Source: Posidonia oceanica
Lineage: Eukaryota > Streptophyta > Magnoliopsida > Alismatales > Posidoniaceae
NCBI GenBank assembly: GCA_037176725.1
Contig: JAZBRS010000026.1
Location: forward strand, 61,854,501-61,918,500
Length of the DNA: 64,000 nucleotides
Direction: 5' to 3'
The position numbers and the translations under genes are program-made. The notes below the pieces were generated by a model. It worked only from the letters and a program-made list of their open reading frames with translations. It did no database searches and was not told the origin of the DNA. Below are positions 21,112-32,402 of the stretch, one piece after another; position 1 is the stretch's first letter, and each line of letters begins with the position of its first letter.

Positions 21112-22717
21112 CCGAAGGCGGCCCCGTTGCAGATACTCTTCTCCCACCTATACACTTACATTCTCGCTCCTTACATTCTCATCCTACTTGCATCTTTTAT
21201 CTTGTCTCTTACTTTTGTTTTGAACATCCGCTTATGCTTCCTCTATCCTACTCTTGCATCCTCTCTTTTCAAATCATCATCGTCAACCTCTCAAAACATG
21301 CATCATCTCTCTTCTCAAATCATCATCGTCATTCTCTCAAAACATGCATCATCTCTCTTTTCAAATCATCATCGTCATCCTCTCAAAACATGCATCATCT
21401 CTTTTTCAAATCATCATCGTCATCCCTTCAAATCACGCATTACATCTTCTGCCCGGTGATGAAAACCGGAAGTGCTTGCCTGCTCTGAAAGGAGTCCACC
21501 CTGCCTCACCTGGCACTACTCAGATGCCTTAGCTAGTGAGGGCGCCACCATCAATCAGGACAGGCGAACTACCTAAACTCGTAAGGACATACACCTATAA
21601 GGGAGAAAAAATGCTAGGATGTGAGTTTGAAAAAAAAAAGTGAGAATAGACATCTAGGCTTGAGCACATCAAAAGGAACAGAAGGCAAAGACAGAAGCCG
21701 GCCCTAGAGATAGGGGTGTGTAGTCTAACCTTGCTCCTTTTACCCATCACATAGCAAACCCAAAGCCCACATCCATTACAACCCAAACATCCTTCTTTTT
21801 ACCTTCAAAATGGGGATAGCAAATGCCTGTGAAAAAAAAAAGAGAAAAAAGAAATCAAGCGAACAAACAAAAACAAAAAAGAAGAGAGAGAGAAGAGAAA
21901 AAGCAAGCAAAAAAGAAAAAAAAAGGAAAGAGAAAAGAAAAGGGTTAGACAAGGATCAACCCGAAAATATAGGCAAAATCATCCCCCCGTACCTTACAAG
22001 AGACCCAAGAGTGTAAGCCGAAAAAGGTCCACCACCTCCCTCCAAAAACAAACACTTACCATCTCCTAACTAGGGGCAGAGAAAGACTGCATACCCATGA
22101 GGGAGAAATAAAAAATGAGAGCAGAAAGAGTAGGTGTAGGTCCTGAGAGCTTGGCAGGTAGTCTGTCCTCACCACACCACCACCTGTATACTGCCAACAC
22201 CCGTTTCGGAGTGCCACCAGCAAGCTAAGAGTCTAAGTAGGGTCTAGTGAGTCAGGGACCACTCCCTTCCTCTGCAGTAGGCACCAAAGCACTCTGTATG
22301 CTGAGGGCACCAAAGCATACTAATCATCTCTTAAGCATATCAACCTACATCATGCATACATGCATCTCCAATCATCCCTTCCTTCTTCACAATCATTCCG
22401 CTCTGCAACTTGCTTCGACTCTGAGACAGTACTTCTTGCCAAAAACGTGTTGACGCCGCTCGAGCTGCGCTGGTCTAGATCTCTTGCCAGTCCTTGCCCC
22501 CGTGTCCACAAGACTGCTATAGATTTCCTTTGCTTATCTATGCTTAACTGCTTTGTTCTGATATTAACTGCTGAATACATATTGAACTGCTTTATCAACC
22601 TCAGATTCTGCTTTCCGTTAAAGATTATATGCCTGTGTGATATGACTGTCTGCAACATTAATAACAGGTACCTTCGAGCTCTGCAGCATCTGCCTACTTC
22701 ACCTTGCGGCCTGCGTC
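21112..22717 (+). mobile_element. 3' region of element A between integrase and extra ORF
   Basis: Non-coding DNA of about 1.6 kb. It holds a 46-bp tandem repeat (21269-21440), a block conserved in C around 'gcccggtgatgaaaaccgg' (21450), an A/G-rich tract (21829-21950, after 'aaatggggatagcaaa') that also occurs in C (58617-58740), and a stretch just before the extra ORF that ends in an acceptor-like 'attaataacag|gtacc' near 22668. Confidence 0.7.
21269..21440 (+). repeat. 46-bp tandem repeat, four units
   Basis: Units start at 21269, 21315, 21361 and 21406 with 'tcaaatcatcatcgtcat'. Element C has a single copy (about 58217-58250), so the expansion is specific to A or its recent ancestors. Confidence 0.85.
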
Positions 22718-23920
22718 ATGGGATATTCAACTCTTGAAACCCCAGTGCACTATTCTGAAGCCCTGTGGGGCTGGATTGGCAAGCTTACTCAAGAAGACAG
22801 CGAGAAGCTGCGCCCCTGGGGCATACCCACAAAACTGCTGAAGGTGGCTGATGTCGAAGTAAGCCGTCACCTTCTATGCCTTGCCGCAAGATTCTGAAAG
22901 CCGGCGCACCATGTCTTCCGCTTCAGAAGAACTGAACTGACACCTACTCTGGAGGAGGTGCGCCGCATCTGTGGCTTCTCTCGGCTGATGGGACCACCCA
23001 TTTTCATGAGGCGCGACAAGTACATAGCGGTCCTCTGCAAGCTATCTGTGCTATCTACTGACCGGTGTCAGTAAAGACTGATCTGCACCAGCGGCCCCAC
23101 GTCCATGCTGCGCCTGCACTACTTCGATGAGATCATAGACAAGCGCGCTGAACTCGGAGATGATCTGTGACTTCAGGGATTTGTCACCCGATTTCTGGGA
23201 GAGCTGATCTTCACTCATGGCCGGATGACAGTCGCGATAGAAATTGCTGAAATCGCACTTACTGTGGTGACTAGGCAGATAGACCTAGCACCAGTCGTCT
23301 TGGCTGAAACTTATTGCGGACTGGACCGCATCTCCCACAGCTGCCGCCACTTCCATGGCTGCGGAGTGCTAGTACAGATCTGGCTGGCAGCACACCTTGA
23401 GCTGAACTTACTGCGCCCGTGGGGCCACATCATTGAAACATACTGCAACAACGGCCACGCTAGGACAATCAAGAAGGTCCCCGATGAATACAAGAAGCTA
23501 TCTGAGCTGACGGACGACACCGTCACCTGGCGCATCATCCCATCTCTGGCTGAGCCTTTCACTATCTTCTTCGATACCCGCGATTCACGACTCATGGTGC
23601 TGCCTGGATTCACCGGAGGCGTGGAGTATCACCCCATCCGGGTCATGCGGCAGTTCGGCCTCCAACAGGGCGCTTTCATAAACAGCACAGCCCCAAAGCT
23701 CCTTCAAGCATATCCTTATGGGTCAACATCTACTACAACCAAACTGGCTGATCTCATGCAGCATGGAGTGCGTTCTACTGACCTGGCATCTGCATAAGGC
23801 TCGGGATGTACTCCCGAATATCTGACGGAGGTACAAGCTTTCTGGCCTATCAGTGAGATACCTCCTGGCGCTCCTCAGTTCTCCAATTCCAGAAAGGCAA
23901 AGAAAGCCCAGACCGATTAG
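22718..23920 (+). pseudogene. Extra ORF after integrase, plant-mobile-domain/DUF7745-like (broken)
   Basis: One frame of 401 codons from ATG 22718 to TAG 23918, broken by four in-frame stops: TGA in the 22890s, TAA near 23071, TGA near 23167 and TAA at 23795. Each is explainable as CGA/TGG to TGA or CAA to TAA. The order of motifs fits the plant mobile domain/DUF7745 group as I know it: PTLEEVRRICGF (codons 76-87), VVLAETYCGL (about 193-202), HGCGVLVQIWLAAHLE (about 213-228), then GFTGGVEYHPIRVMRQFGLQQ. No pol-like motif is present. Element C has the same ATG and first 51 codons (59516) before it is cut. Such extra ORFs downstream of INT are known in plant Tat/Ogre elements. The molecular role is unknown, and the family call is from memory of motifs, not a search. 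Confidence 0.62.
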
Positions 23921-24222
23921 AGCATCCATGTAACTGCCAGTCTATCTTCTGTTGTAAACTTTTGGCCTGTCACAGGCATGTAATCAAGTTCAATTAATAC
24001 AAAGACGTTCTGAGCCACTTGTTTGCATTTCAAATCTGCTACAAGAGCATGCATGATCATATCAATCATATCAGCAGGGGGCCTGGCCAGACTTGCTGCC
24101 AAACACCGCAGGAAAGTCCTCATCAATCAACCCAAGTGCTGACCCATGACATCTGAACAAGCAAAGCTGCCGGGCACCGTCATCCGGATCTTCGTCAGCG
24201 GGCTGGCACCCAACTGCCCGAC

Positions 24223-24242
24223 GATAGGTCCGTCAACCTGTC
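24223..24242 (+). repeat. Single-copy dyad related to the arrays
   Basis: gataggtccgtcaacctgtc has near-complete 7-bp arms around a 6-bp centre. Element B has the homologous gataggtctgttaacctatc at 35710-35729, so this unit predates the split of A and B. Confidence 0.6.
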
Positions 24243-24351
24243 ATCATCCCCGGACTGTTACCCTAAACTACTCATCTGGTAAACACGACAGTTTTGTCTT
24301 CATCCTCTACTTTTGATGCCAAGGACGTGCTGGCCAACCCCTAGTATCATC

Positions 24352-24391
24352 CTGATACCAGGGGCATCGTTTGATCGCCCCTTGGTATCAG
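24352..24391 (+). other. Inverted repeat, predicted hairpin
   Basis: Arms ctgataccagggg and cccct(t)ggtatcag surround a 13-base loop. The arms are complementary over 13 bp with one bulged T. A further 'tgatattcttggtatcatggg' follows. The function is unknown; a terminator or RNA-processing role is only a guess. Confidence 0.55.
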
Positions 24392-24461
24392 TCTCCCTCT
24401 CTTTCCCCTATGATATTCTTGGTATCATGGGATGATTCGCCCTCGCGAAATCCATTCACTT

Positions 24462-25437
24462 GCCGGCCAATAAGTCCGATATCTTATCATCTCTTTCCCT
24501 TTACTGGCCGATAAGTCCGATATCTTATCATTCCTCCATCCCCTCTTTGCCGGCCGATAAGTCCGATATCTTATCATTCTATTCATTTAATCATTTGCCG
24601 GCCGATAAGTTCGATATCTTATCATCTCTTTCCCTTTGCCGGCCGATAAGTCCGATATCTTATCATTCCTTCATCCCCTATTTGCCGGTCGATAAGTCCG
24701 ATATCTTATCATTCTATTCTTTTATTCATTTGCCGGCCGATAAGTCCGATATCTTATCATCTCTTTTCATTTGCCAGCCGATAAGTCCGATATCTTATCA
24801 TTCCTTCATCCCCCCATTGTCGGCCGATAAGTCTGATATCTTATCATTCTATTCTTTTATTCATTTGCCGGTCGATAAGTCCGATATCTTATCATCTCTT
24901 TCCCTTTACCGGCCGATAAGTCCGATATCGTATCATTCCTTCATCCCCTCTTTGCCGGTCGATAAGTCCGATATCTTATTATTCTATTCTTTTTTTCATT
25001 TGCCGGCCGATAAGTCCGATATCTTATCATTCCTTCATCCCCTCTTTGCCAGTCGATTAGTCCGATATCTTATCATTCTATTCTTTTATTCATTTACCGA
25101 CCGATAAGTTCGATATCTTATCATTTCTTTCCCTTTGCCGGCCGATAAGTCCGATATCTTATCATTCCTTCATCCCCTCTTTGCCGGCCGATAAGTCCGA
25201 TATCTTATCATTCTATTCTTTTATTCATTTGCCGGCCGATAAGTCCGATATCTTATCATCTCTTTCCCTTTGCCGGCCGATAAGTCCGATATCTTATCAT
25301 TCCTTCATCTCCTTTTTGCCGGCCGATAAGTTCGATATCTTATCATTCTATTCTTTTATTCATTTGTCGGCCGATAAGTCCGATATCTTATCACCCCTTT
25401 CCCTTTGCCGGCCGATAAGTCTGATATCTTATCAATC
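24462..25437 (+). repeat. Tandem array 1: 22 dyad units in a three-spacer higher-order repeat
   Basis: Twenty-two copies by eye of a 29-bp core whose centre, gataagtccgatatcttatc, is dyad-symmetric (GATAAG / CTTATC). The cores are separated by one of only three spacers: 12 bp (ctctttcccttt), 17 bp (tccttcatcccctcttt) or 19 bp (tctattcttttattcattt). These follow in fixed order and make a 135-bp trimer that is itself repeated about seven times, with one 12-bp-spacer unit missing after unit 12. Since 135 is a multiple of three, a long frame stays open across it, which I do not consider coding. Tandem arrays in the 3' region are a known property of Ogre-type elements and a source of satellite DNA. 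Confidence 0.93.
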
Positions 25438-25576
25438 TTTTTCTTATCAATCTTTCAATCAATCAATCACTCTTTTTCTTATTAATCAATCAACTAATCT
25501 TTCAATCAATCAATCACTCTTTTTCTTATCAATCAATCAACCAATCTTTCTATCAATCAATCACTGCTCTTTCTAG
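25438..25576 (+). repeat. AATC-rich simple repeat between the arrays
   Basis: Short runs of aatc, each followed by 'actctttttctta', repeated three or four times. Low complexity, no gene. Confidence 0.75.
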
Positions 25577-26836
25577 TTGATAGGACCGTAAACTATCATC
25601 TTGGGCTGATGTCTTATTTAGCCTGCAGTTGTGTTATACGGCTGACATCCAGTAACTGTCCCTCGTAATTGCACTTTCCGATTGATAGAACCGTAAACTA
25701 TCATTCTCTGGCTGATGATCCAAAACTCATCCTTAGCTGATATCCAAAACTATCACCTACAATTACGTTATACGGCTGATATTCAGTAACTATCCCTTGC
25801 AATTACACTTTCCGGTTGATAGGACCGTAAACTATCGCTCCCGGTTGATAGGCCCGTAAACTATCGCTTCCGGTTGATAGGACCGTAAACTATCACTTGC
25901 AATTGTATTATACGGCTGATAACTAGTAACTATCCCTCATAATTGCGCTTTCCGGTTGATAAGTCCGTAAACTATCGCTTCCGGTTGATAGGTCCGTAAA
26001 CTATCGCTTCCGGTTGATAGGTCCATAAACTATCGCTACGCCAATCATGTTATACGGCTGATATCCAGTAACTATCACTCGCAAATACCCTTTTCGGTTG
26101 ATAGGACTGTAAACTATCGCTCCCGGTTGATAGGCCCGTAAACTATCGCTCTTGGTTGATAGGCCCGTAAACTATCGCTTCCGGTTGATAGGACCGTAAA
26201 CTATCATTCTCTAGCATTTGCGTTATACGGGTGATAACCAGTAACTATCACTCATGGATTGTGCTTCCAGTTGATAGGACCATAAACTATCGCTCCCGGT
26301 TGATAGGCCCGTAAACTATCGCTGCGTCAATCATGTTATACGGCTGATATCCAGTAACTATCACTAGCAAATGCCCTTTCCGGTTGATAGGACCGTAAAC
26401 TATCGCTCCCGGTTGATAGGCCCATAAACTATCGCTCCTGGTTGATAGGCTCGTAAACTATCGCTTCCGGTTGATAGGACCGTAAACTATCATTCTCTGG
26501 CACTTGCGTTATACGGCTGATAACTAGTAACTATCACTCATGGATTGTGCTTCCGTTTGATAGGACCGTAAACTATCACTCCCGGTTGATAGGCCCGTAA
26601 ACTATCACTCCTGGTTGATAGGCCCGTAAACTATCGCTTTCGGTTGATAGAACCGTAAACTATCCTGCACAATCATGTTCTACAGCTGATATCCAGTAAC
26701 TATCACTCACAACTGCTTCCGGTTGATAGGTCCGTAAACTATCACTTCTAGTTGATAGGTCCGTAAACTATCATTTCCGGTTGATAGGTCTGTAAACTAT
26801 CACTTCCGGTTGATAGGACCGTAAACTATCCGGCCG
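25577..26836 (+). repeat. Tandem array 2: about 26 dyad units with interspersed variant
   Basis: Units of 29 bp with the centre gataggaccgtaaactatc (dyad GATAG / CTATC) occur about 26 times, in runs of two to four. The runs are separated by about eight copies of a longer variant with 'tatacggctgatatccagta' and 'actatc'. The core length (29 bp) equals that of array 1, and both share a GATAR/YTATC dyad and a CCGGY-TGATA or CCGGCCGATA lead, so the two arrays probably come from one ancestral unit. The last unit (about 26830) runs directly into a 'ccggccgataag' piece of array-1 type. Confidence 0.9.
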
Positions 26837-27351
26837 ATAAGCCCAACACGTTATCACCCTCTTCGCACGACTTTGTCCCAGGAAGGCAAAGTCCTGCATC
26901 CCCTCACGATAGGAGAATCGGCCTCTCTCCCCTCGCACCCTTTTTCCTAGCTTCCTCTCCAGGCGGGGGCAAGCTGCACTTTTCTTTCTCGCCATGTCGC
27001 GCAAGTTTGGCCTGCCTGTCGGGTCTTTGCGCCACATTGCGTTTCTCTTTTAGCATTCTTCTTTTGCATCATCTTTGCGCTTTCCTTTTCTAGCACTGCA
27101 TACTAGTCCAGGATCATCATCATCTTGTGCTGCATCAGCATTCTTGGCTGTACTAACTTTTACGCTAACATTTGCATTGCATTTTGCATCTCATCCATCT
27201 ACACCTGCGCTTTGCATCGCGGCAACGAGCTACGACTTCGGTGCATCCGTCGAATAAGTAACTCACACCAATAGCAATCTTCTGCTCCCGTCGGTTAGAT
27301 AGGGTGTCTTGTTAACCCTGAATAGCGGCCTCGCTTCGCTTGACCTCGCTC
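26837..27351 (+). mobile_element. End of the 3' region of element A
   Basis: A mixed-composition, non-coding stretch between array 2 and the polypurine tract. I see no gene. Confidence 0.6.
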
Positions 27352-27364
27352 AGGGAGGGGCATC
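27352..27364 (+). other. Polypurine tract of element A
   Basis: agggagggg followed by 'catc' lies directly before TGTTGACA of the 3' LTR. This is the plus-strand primer position. Confidence 0.75.
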
Positions 27365-30300
27365 TGTTGACACCCCATTTTGACAGGCTTGATCAATTGG
27401 CATCTCCAGGTGACTTCAGGATCCAAATCTAGGTCCAAACCCACACATTCCTTCTCATCCTACCCTTCAAAACAAGCCCAAACTTAACCTAAAATTACAT
27501 CTCTTTCCTAAGCCCAAAAACTAGCCAAAATCCATAGGAAAACTCACCATCCCCAACTTAGCAAACCTACCAAAAACCCTCAAAAATTTCAAACCAAAAC
27601 CACTCCCAAAAATCCTAGAAAACCTAGGTAAAAGTACCCTTTTTTACACCTCAGAATCCTTCCAAAACTTTCCCAAAACTAAACCCAAACCTTAGGTCTA
27701 ATACTAGAGACACTAGGCCACACATTTCCCAAATTTCACTTCTTTTCAAAACCTCTAACCCCCTCATTTCATCAAATTATCCTTTTCTATCTCCTATATT
27801 ATTCTTTTCTCTCTCCTCTCTCTCTCCAGATTATCCTCCTTCTTTTCATCCCCTTCTCTCCCTCCTTCTTGCCTGGCTGTGGGCCCCTATTGTGCTTCTA
27901 TCTCTTCTCAATCTTATTTGTATTTTTACCTTATTTTTAGCATTTTCTTTGACTTTCAAAAAAATTATTTTCTTTCAACTCTTCCTTTTCCTCTCTACTT
28001 CTTCATTTCTCCTTTTCCTTCTTCCTTTTTCTTTTCTTTTCCTCTCTTCTACTAAATCCCTAAAAAATCCTTAAAACCTCTAAAACTCTAAAAACAAAAG
28101 GAAAACAAACCAAAACCCTAAGAAAAATAATTAAAAATACTAAACAAACAATTAAAAAACAAAAGCCTAACTAAATCTAACTAAAACTAAAAACCAAGAA
28201 TGCAACCTAAAAAATGCAAAACAAACAAAAGGAAAATGCTGAAAAATCAAGAAAAAACCAAAATGTAACCAAAATAAGCAAAGGTAAAAACCCTACCAAA
28301 AAACAATCAAAAACAATTCCCAAAAAGAAAAGAAAACAATTAAAAAATCCTAAGGCAAGTAATTAAGAAAAAGAGAAACCAAACTTAACAAATCTAAAAA
28401 GAACAATTCAAAAACTTAATTAAATAATAAAAACAAACAATCAAAATTTAAGAACACCTAATTAAAAACTTAACAAGAAGACCTAATCTAAAAAATATTA
28501 AAAGAACTTAACAATCAAAAATCGAATCTGAAAGGAAACTTAAACAAAACCCTAAAAGATTAAAATCAAAAGTCAAAACTTACCCTAATTAATCTGAAAA
28601 CAATCTCTAAAAAAAGCTAATCAAAATCTCAAATATTTAACAAGAAAAACATAATTAAAAAACAATTTAAAAGACCTAAAAAACATTTAAACAAATCAAA
28701 GACAATTTAAACCCTAAAAATCCTAATCAAAACTAAAACTCTTTAATCTTATTTAACTAATCAAAAACAATCATTTAAAAGCTTAATCAAAGTCCTAACT
28801 TAAAACACAACCATTCTTGAAACCTTTCCCATTTTTATTTTATTTTTATCTCTTTTTATTTTATTTTCTTCCTCTTTCCCCTCTTCTTTTCCCTTTCTTC
28901 CTTTCTTCCTTTCTTTCTATTTTTTCTTTCTTTTTTTCCTGGGCCCAGTCCAGCCCGTTCCACCCCTCCTCTTCCCCTCCTTCCTTTTTTCCTTTTTTCC
29001 TTTTTTCTTTCTTTTTTCTTCCTCCGCATAGGCCTAGCCCACGCCCGTCCTCTTCTTCTTCCTTCCTTCTTCTTCTTCCTCCAGTTCTTCTTCCTCTCCC
29101 GCCAGTCTCCCTCCTTCTCTTCAAAATTTCAATTCTCTCTTCCCTCTCAATCCCATCGACCAACAGCTCATCCTCCTCCTCTCTTCTCTCTGCAGATCTC
29201 CCGGGGGGGCATTAAATGCCAATCCTCTCGCCGGCCGCTCCTCTCCCATCAACAATAGCTCGCGCCGGTGGATTTTCAAAATCCAGCGCACCTCGCAGCA
29301 TCCCAGCTCCTGTTAAAGCCTCGCATCTTCTCCTCCTTCCACGCCTTTTGATCGCCAGAGAAAGTGTGAGAGAATCCAGAGAGCAGAGAGCTCCAGAACT
29401 CCCTCCTCTTCCCACTGAAATCGAGCCTTCTCCTTCTTCATCCTTTCCACTGGAACAAAGCACCCAACAGCCTTAGAACTTCTCCTAATTCACCCCCAAT
29501 CTCGGCGAAACCTCCACCATCACAGCCTCCCGTTCCACGACCAAATCCACCCCGAAATCACCCCGAACCACTCTGAAACCACTCACAGAACCCAATACTT
29601 CCCCTTCCAAAATTCCGAGCACATCAGACCACTAAATCCCTCAAAACTCCACCCTGCAACTCACCAGAATCCCATCTCCCCAAAGCACCAGAGCCTTAGC
29701 CATCTTCCCCCCCAAAGCCGGAGTCATCCACAGCAAACACCTCTGCCCTTTTTTCCAGAAAATCTCCCGACTACCCAATCTCCCCCTCCAGGCCTCCACC
29801 AGCCCTCCTCTGAATCCAGAAACACTCACCAAGCAACCAGAAGCTCGCCGGTACCCTCCAATTGAACCAGAGAGCAGTACACCATCTCCCCCACCTCAGG
29901 CGACTCCTGCAGCACCCAAAAATCGCCGTTCCTTCTTCCAGCTTCAAAGCTTCGCTCCGAGCGACCAGGAAGCACCGGAGGACTCCGTGGAACCGACTCT
30001 GATCCTCGAAAGCCGCCGACAACGCCCAGAGTTACCAGTCCAACCTCGCCGACCTCTGCTGAGACAGCCGACGTCAGGGGAGCACTCCGGACGCCCAAAC
30101 AGGTACTGCACTCACCCATTAGCTTAGTTTCCCTCCTCTCTTGCTTTTCCACCTATTAGACTAGGGTTTCAGCCCCTCCTGCCCGGAGTCGTCGCCGTCG
30201 CCACTTCTTCTTCTCCGACGAGACCAGCGACTGGAAACGCCGCTCCGTGAGTAGAACCGGCTTCCAACCGTCGCCCGAGGCCCGCACAGTTCCCAGGAAC

Positions 30301-32397
30301 CCCCGGTAGCCTCAGACCGCGACGATGACGCGCTGATCGCCCGCTTCACCTCCAAGCAGGTCTACAGACCTCCGACGCCGCTTCCGGCCATCTCTAGGCA
30401 ATGTCACAGCTCGCCGACGCCTCCCAGATCTCCATCTACCTCTAGTGAAGCTCGCTGACCCTTCTGCGCCTCACCAACACCCCTCTTCCTCCCTCGACGG
30501 CCGCTGGTAGCAACTGCATAAAAGCCCCTTAACTTTTCAAAATCTTTGCATTTACATCTCTACTTTTTCAAAAATTGCACATAAGTTCCCAAGTTTTCTG
30601 AAAAGTCATCCTTAGGCCTTTTCTTGCATTTTTGCATGCATTGCACTCATGCCTCTTTGCATTTGGCATTCCTGCACACACTTAAGCATTCTTAGCTCCC
30701 ATTTACATGGAAGGACCTATTTTGCACATCCCTAGGACCTCTTGTACACCTAGATCCATTCTTCTCCCCTGCTCTGGCCTCTCTGCCTTGAAGTTAGGAT
30801 ATCTTTTGATCTGGCCGTTGGATCTTCTCAATCAAGCTACCTGGACGACCCCGGCGGAGCGCTCTTCAGCATGTACCAAGCATTTCTCAGATTAGGCTTC
30901 AGATTTGCAAGGTAAGTCCTCCTAAACCCCTGCACAGTATTCATTTGCACACCATTTGCATTGCAAGCATTGTTTTTGCTTTTTGATTTCTCGAGCATGT
31001 AGAATAGGACTCCCTCTTCTTATCTATCAACTCTGTCTCCTCTTTTCGCGTACTCTTGGCATCTTTGTGTTGCGTTTCCCCTGGATTTGCCACTAATTAC
31101 AACTTTCTTCCCCCTTTTCCACAATCCGATCGCATCGCGAGCTTTTGACAGTGTGCGAGACACATCGTGGGACACTTTGGTGGGAAACAGTTACAAAACA
31201 GTGGTAATCTCTCCACTTGCTTCTCTTCCGCTTTGTAGGTCTTCACACCTACTTTGCGTGGTCCTTAAACAGTGTCTGTTCTCACACACGCACTGTTTGC
31301 CTCTCCTTCCCTTCTCTTGCTCTTCCACCTTGCATCTGTATCTGCATGGCTTCGTCAATGTTTTATTTTGCCTGCCTTGGCACCGTTTTGTGTGCCCGTT
31401 TGCTTTTGGCACCGTTTTGCGTGTCTGCTTCGTCTTTCGCACCGTTTTGTGTGCCCGCTTCGCTTTCGGCACCGTTTTGCGTGCCCGCTTCGCTTTTGGC
31501 ACTGTTTTGCGTGCCCGCTTTACTTTTGATACTGTTTTGCGTGTCCGCTCTGTCTTTGGCACCGTTTTGCTTGCCCGCTTTGTTTTCTACATCGTTTTGC
31601 GTGTTGTTCTTGTTTCTTGCACTGTTTTGCGTGCTAGCTTTGTTTTCTCGCACCGTTTCACGTGCCGCTTTGTTTTCTGGACCGTTTCACGTGCCGCTTC
31701 TCTTTCTCGCATCGTTTTGCGTGTCTTATGCCGTTTTCTCTTGCATGTCACCTGCACCGCTTGGTTTTACCGCCGTTTTGCTTTTTCGCTTGCATTTGCA
31801 TATAGGGCAGTGATGCTTACTGCCTGGAGTTCTCACGAACCAGGTTTCGACCGGTTCGGAACACGGACAGCGTTGCTAAGCACTTAGACTGCACGTTTAC
31901 TTTCCTGCATTGCATCCCACCACTTAGAGCACACCTATGAGCATTCATTCAGGCATTTAGGCATTCAAACCTGCATTCTCTTGCGTGTGCGAGCGTAAGC
32001 CTAGAATGACCGATTCTCAGGCGTGTTGGGGGTGCCTAACACCTTCCCCGCACGTAACAGGAGTCCTTGCCCAGTCTTTTGGCCCGTAATGACCATATTG
32101 CCCTTATCCTAGGCATGAGTCATATCATTTGCATTGCTTTGCGTTGCCCTCTTTTGCTTGGTTTTGCGTGTTAACTCACGCATTTCTCTCTGTTTTCCTT
32201 GTCTCCCGATAATAGACCCGGTGGCGACTCTGAATTGTCTTATCTTCTTCTTTTCTTATCTTTTCTCCTCTGTTTTTAGTGTTTTCGAGTTCAGTCCACC
32301 TCCTCGGACATAGCCGCTTATAATGAGCCTGATTCCGATCGGTGCACGTAAGCTTCTGGCAGTGTGCATTGACGATCTGAACACCGGGATTACTACA
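27365..32397 (+). mobile_element. Element A 3' LTR (5.0 kb, with internal deletion)
   Basis: Starts TGTTGACA and ends TACTACA at 32397, followed by CTCCC. It is about 870 bp shorter than the 5' LTR, mainly because about 840 bp are missing at about 30514 (5' LTR about 8516-9350, the 'attgcat' repeat region), with a 'tgc' overlap at the joint. It also has fewer minisatellite units (31380-31720). It keeps the donor-like site (30911/30912), the ggtgcctaacacc block (32031) and the PBS look-alike (32222-32232). Divergence from the 5' LTR is patchy (see findings). Confidence 0.92.
31380..31720 (+). repeat. 30-bp LTR minisatellite (about 11 units)
   Basis: Same unit as at 10215-10620 but fewer copies, so the two LTRs of one element differ in array length. 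Confidence 0.8.
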
Positions 32398-32402
32398 CTC
32401 CC
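32398..32402 (+). repeat. Right target-site duplication of element A
   Basis: CTCCC, identical to 5389-5393. The B leader resumes right after it. Confidence 0.92.

Larger units (their letters stand above)
23921..24461 (+). mobile_element. Spacer between extra ORF and tandem arrays
   Basis: Non-coding. It contains a single dyad of the array type at 24223-24242 and a strong inverted repeat at 24352-24391. The stretch 24199-24250 aligns with B at about 35690-35740. Confidence 0.6.
5394..32397 (+). mobile_element. Complete Tat/Ogre-like LTR retrotransposon (element A)
   Basis: A 27-kb element with both LTRs, PBS, gag, PR, RT-RH, archaeal-type RNase H, INT, an extra downstream ORF, tandem arrays and a polypurine tract. 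The second RNase H between RT-RH and INT is the hallmark of the Tat lineage, and the very long LTRs and long 3' region are Ogre-like. The element is bounded by perfect CTCCC target duplications and lies in the leader of element B in the same orientation. Every coding domain carries in-frame stops or frameshifts, so this copy cannot make functional proteins; any movement now would need proteins supplied in trans. Confidence 0.93.

Noticed and set aside
24462..25437. CRISPR-like look: 29-bp repeats with short spacers
   Set aside because: There are only three recurring spacers in fixed order, a plant retroelement context and no cas genes. It is a higher-order tandem repeat.
24460..25576. Long sense frames (215 and 131 codons) across array 1
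   Set aside because: The 135-bp repeat period keeps the frame open; there is no start context, no domain, and the peptide is just the translated repeat.
28060..28110. Telomere-like ccctaaa motifs in the A-rich LTR block
   Set aside because: They are scattered single occurrences in A-rich DNA, not tandem arrays.
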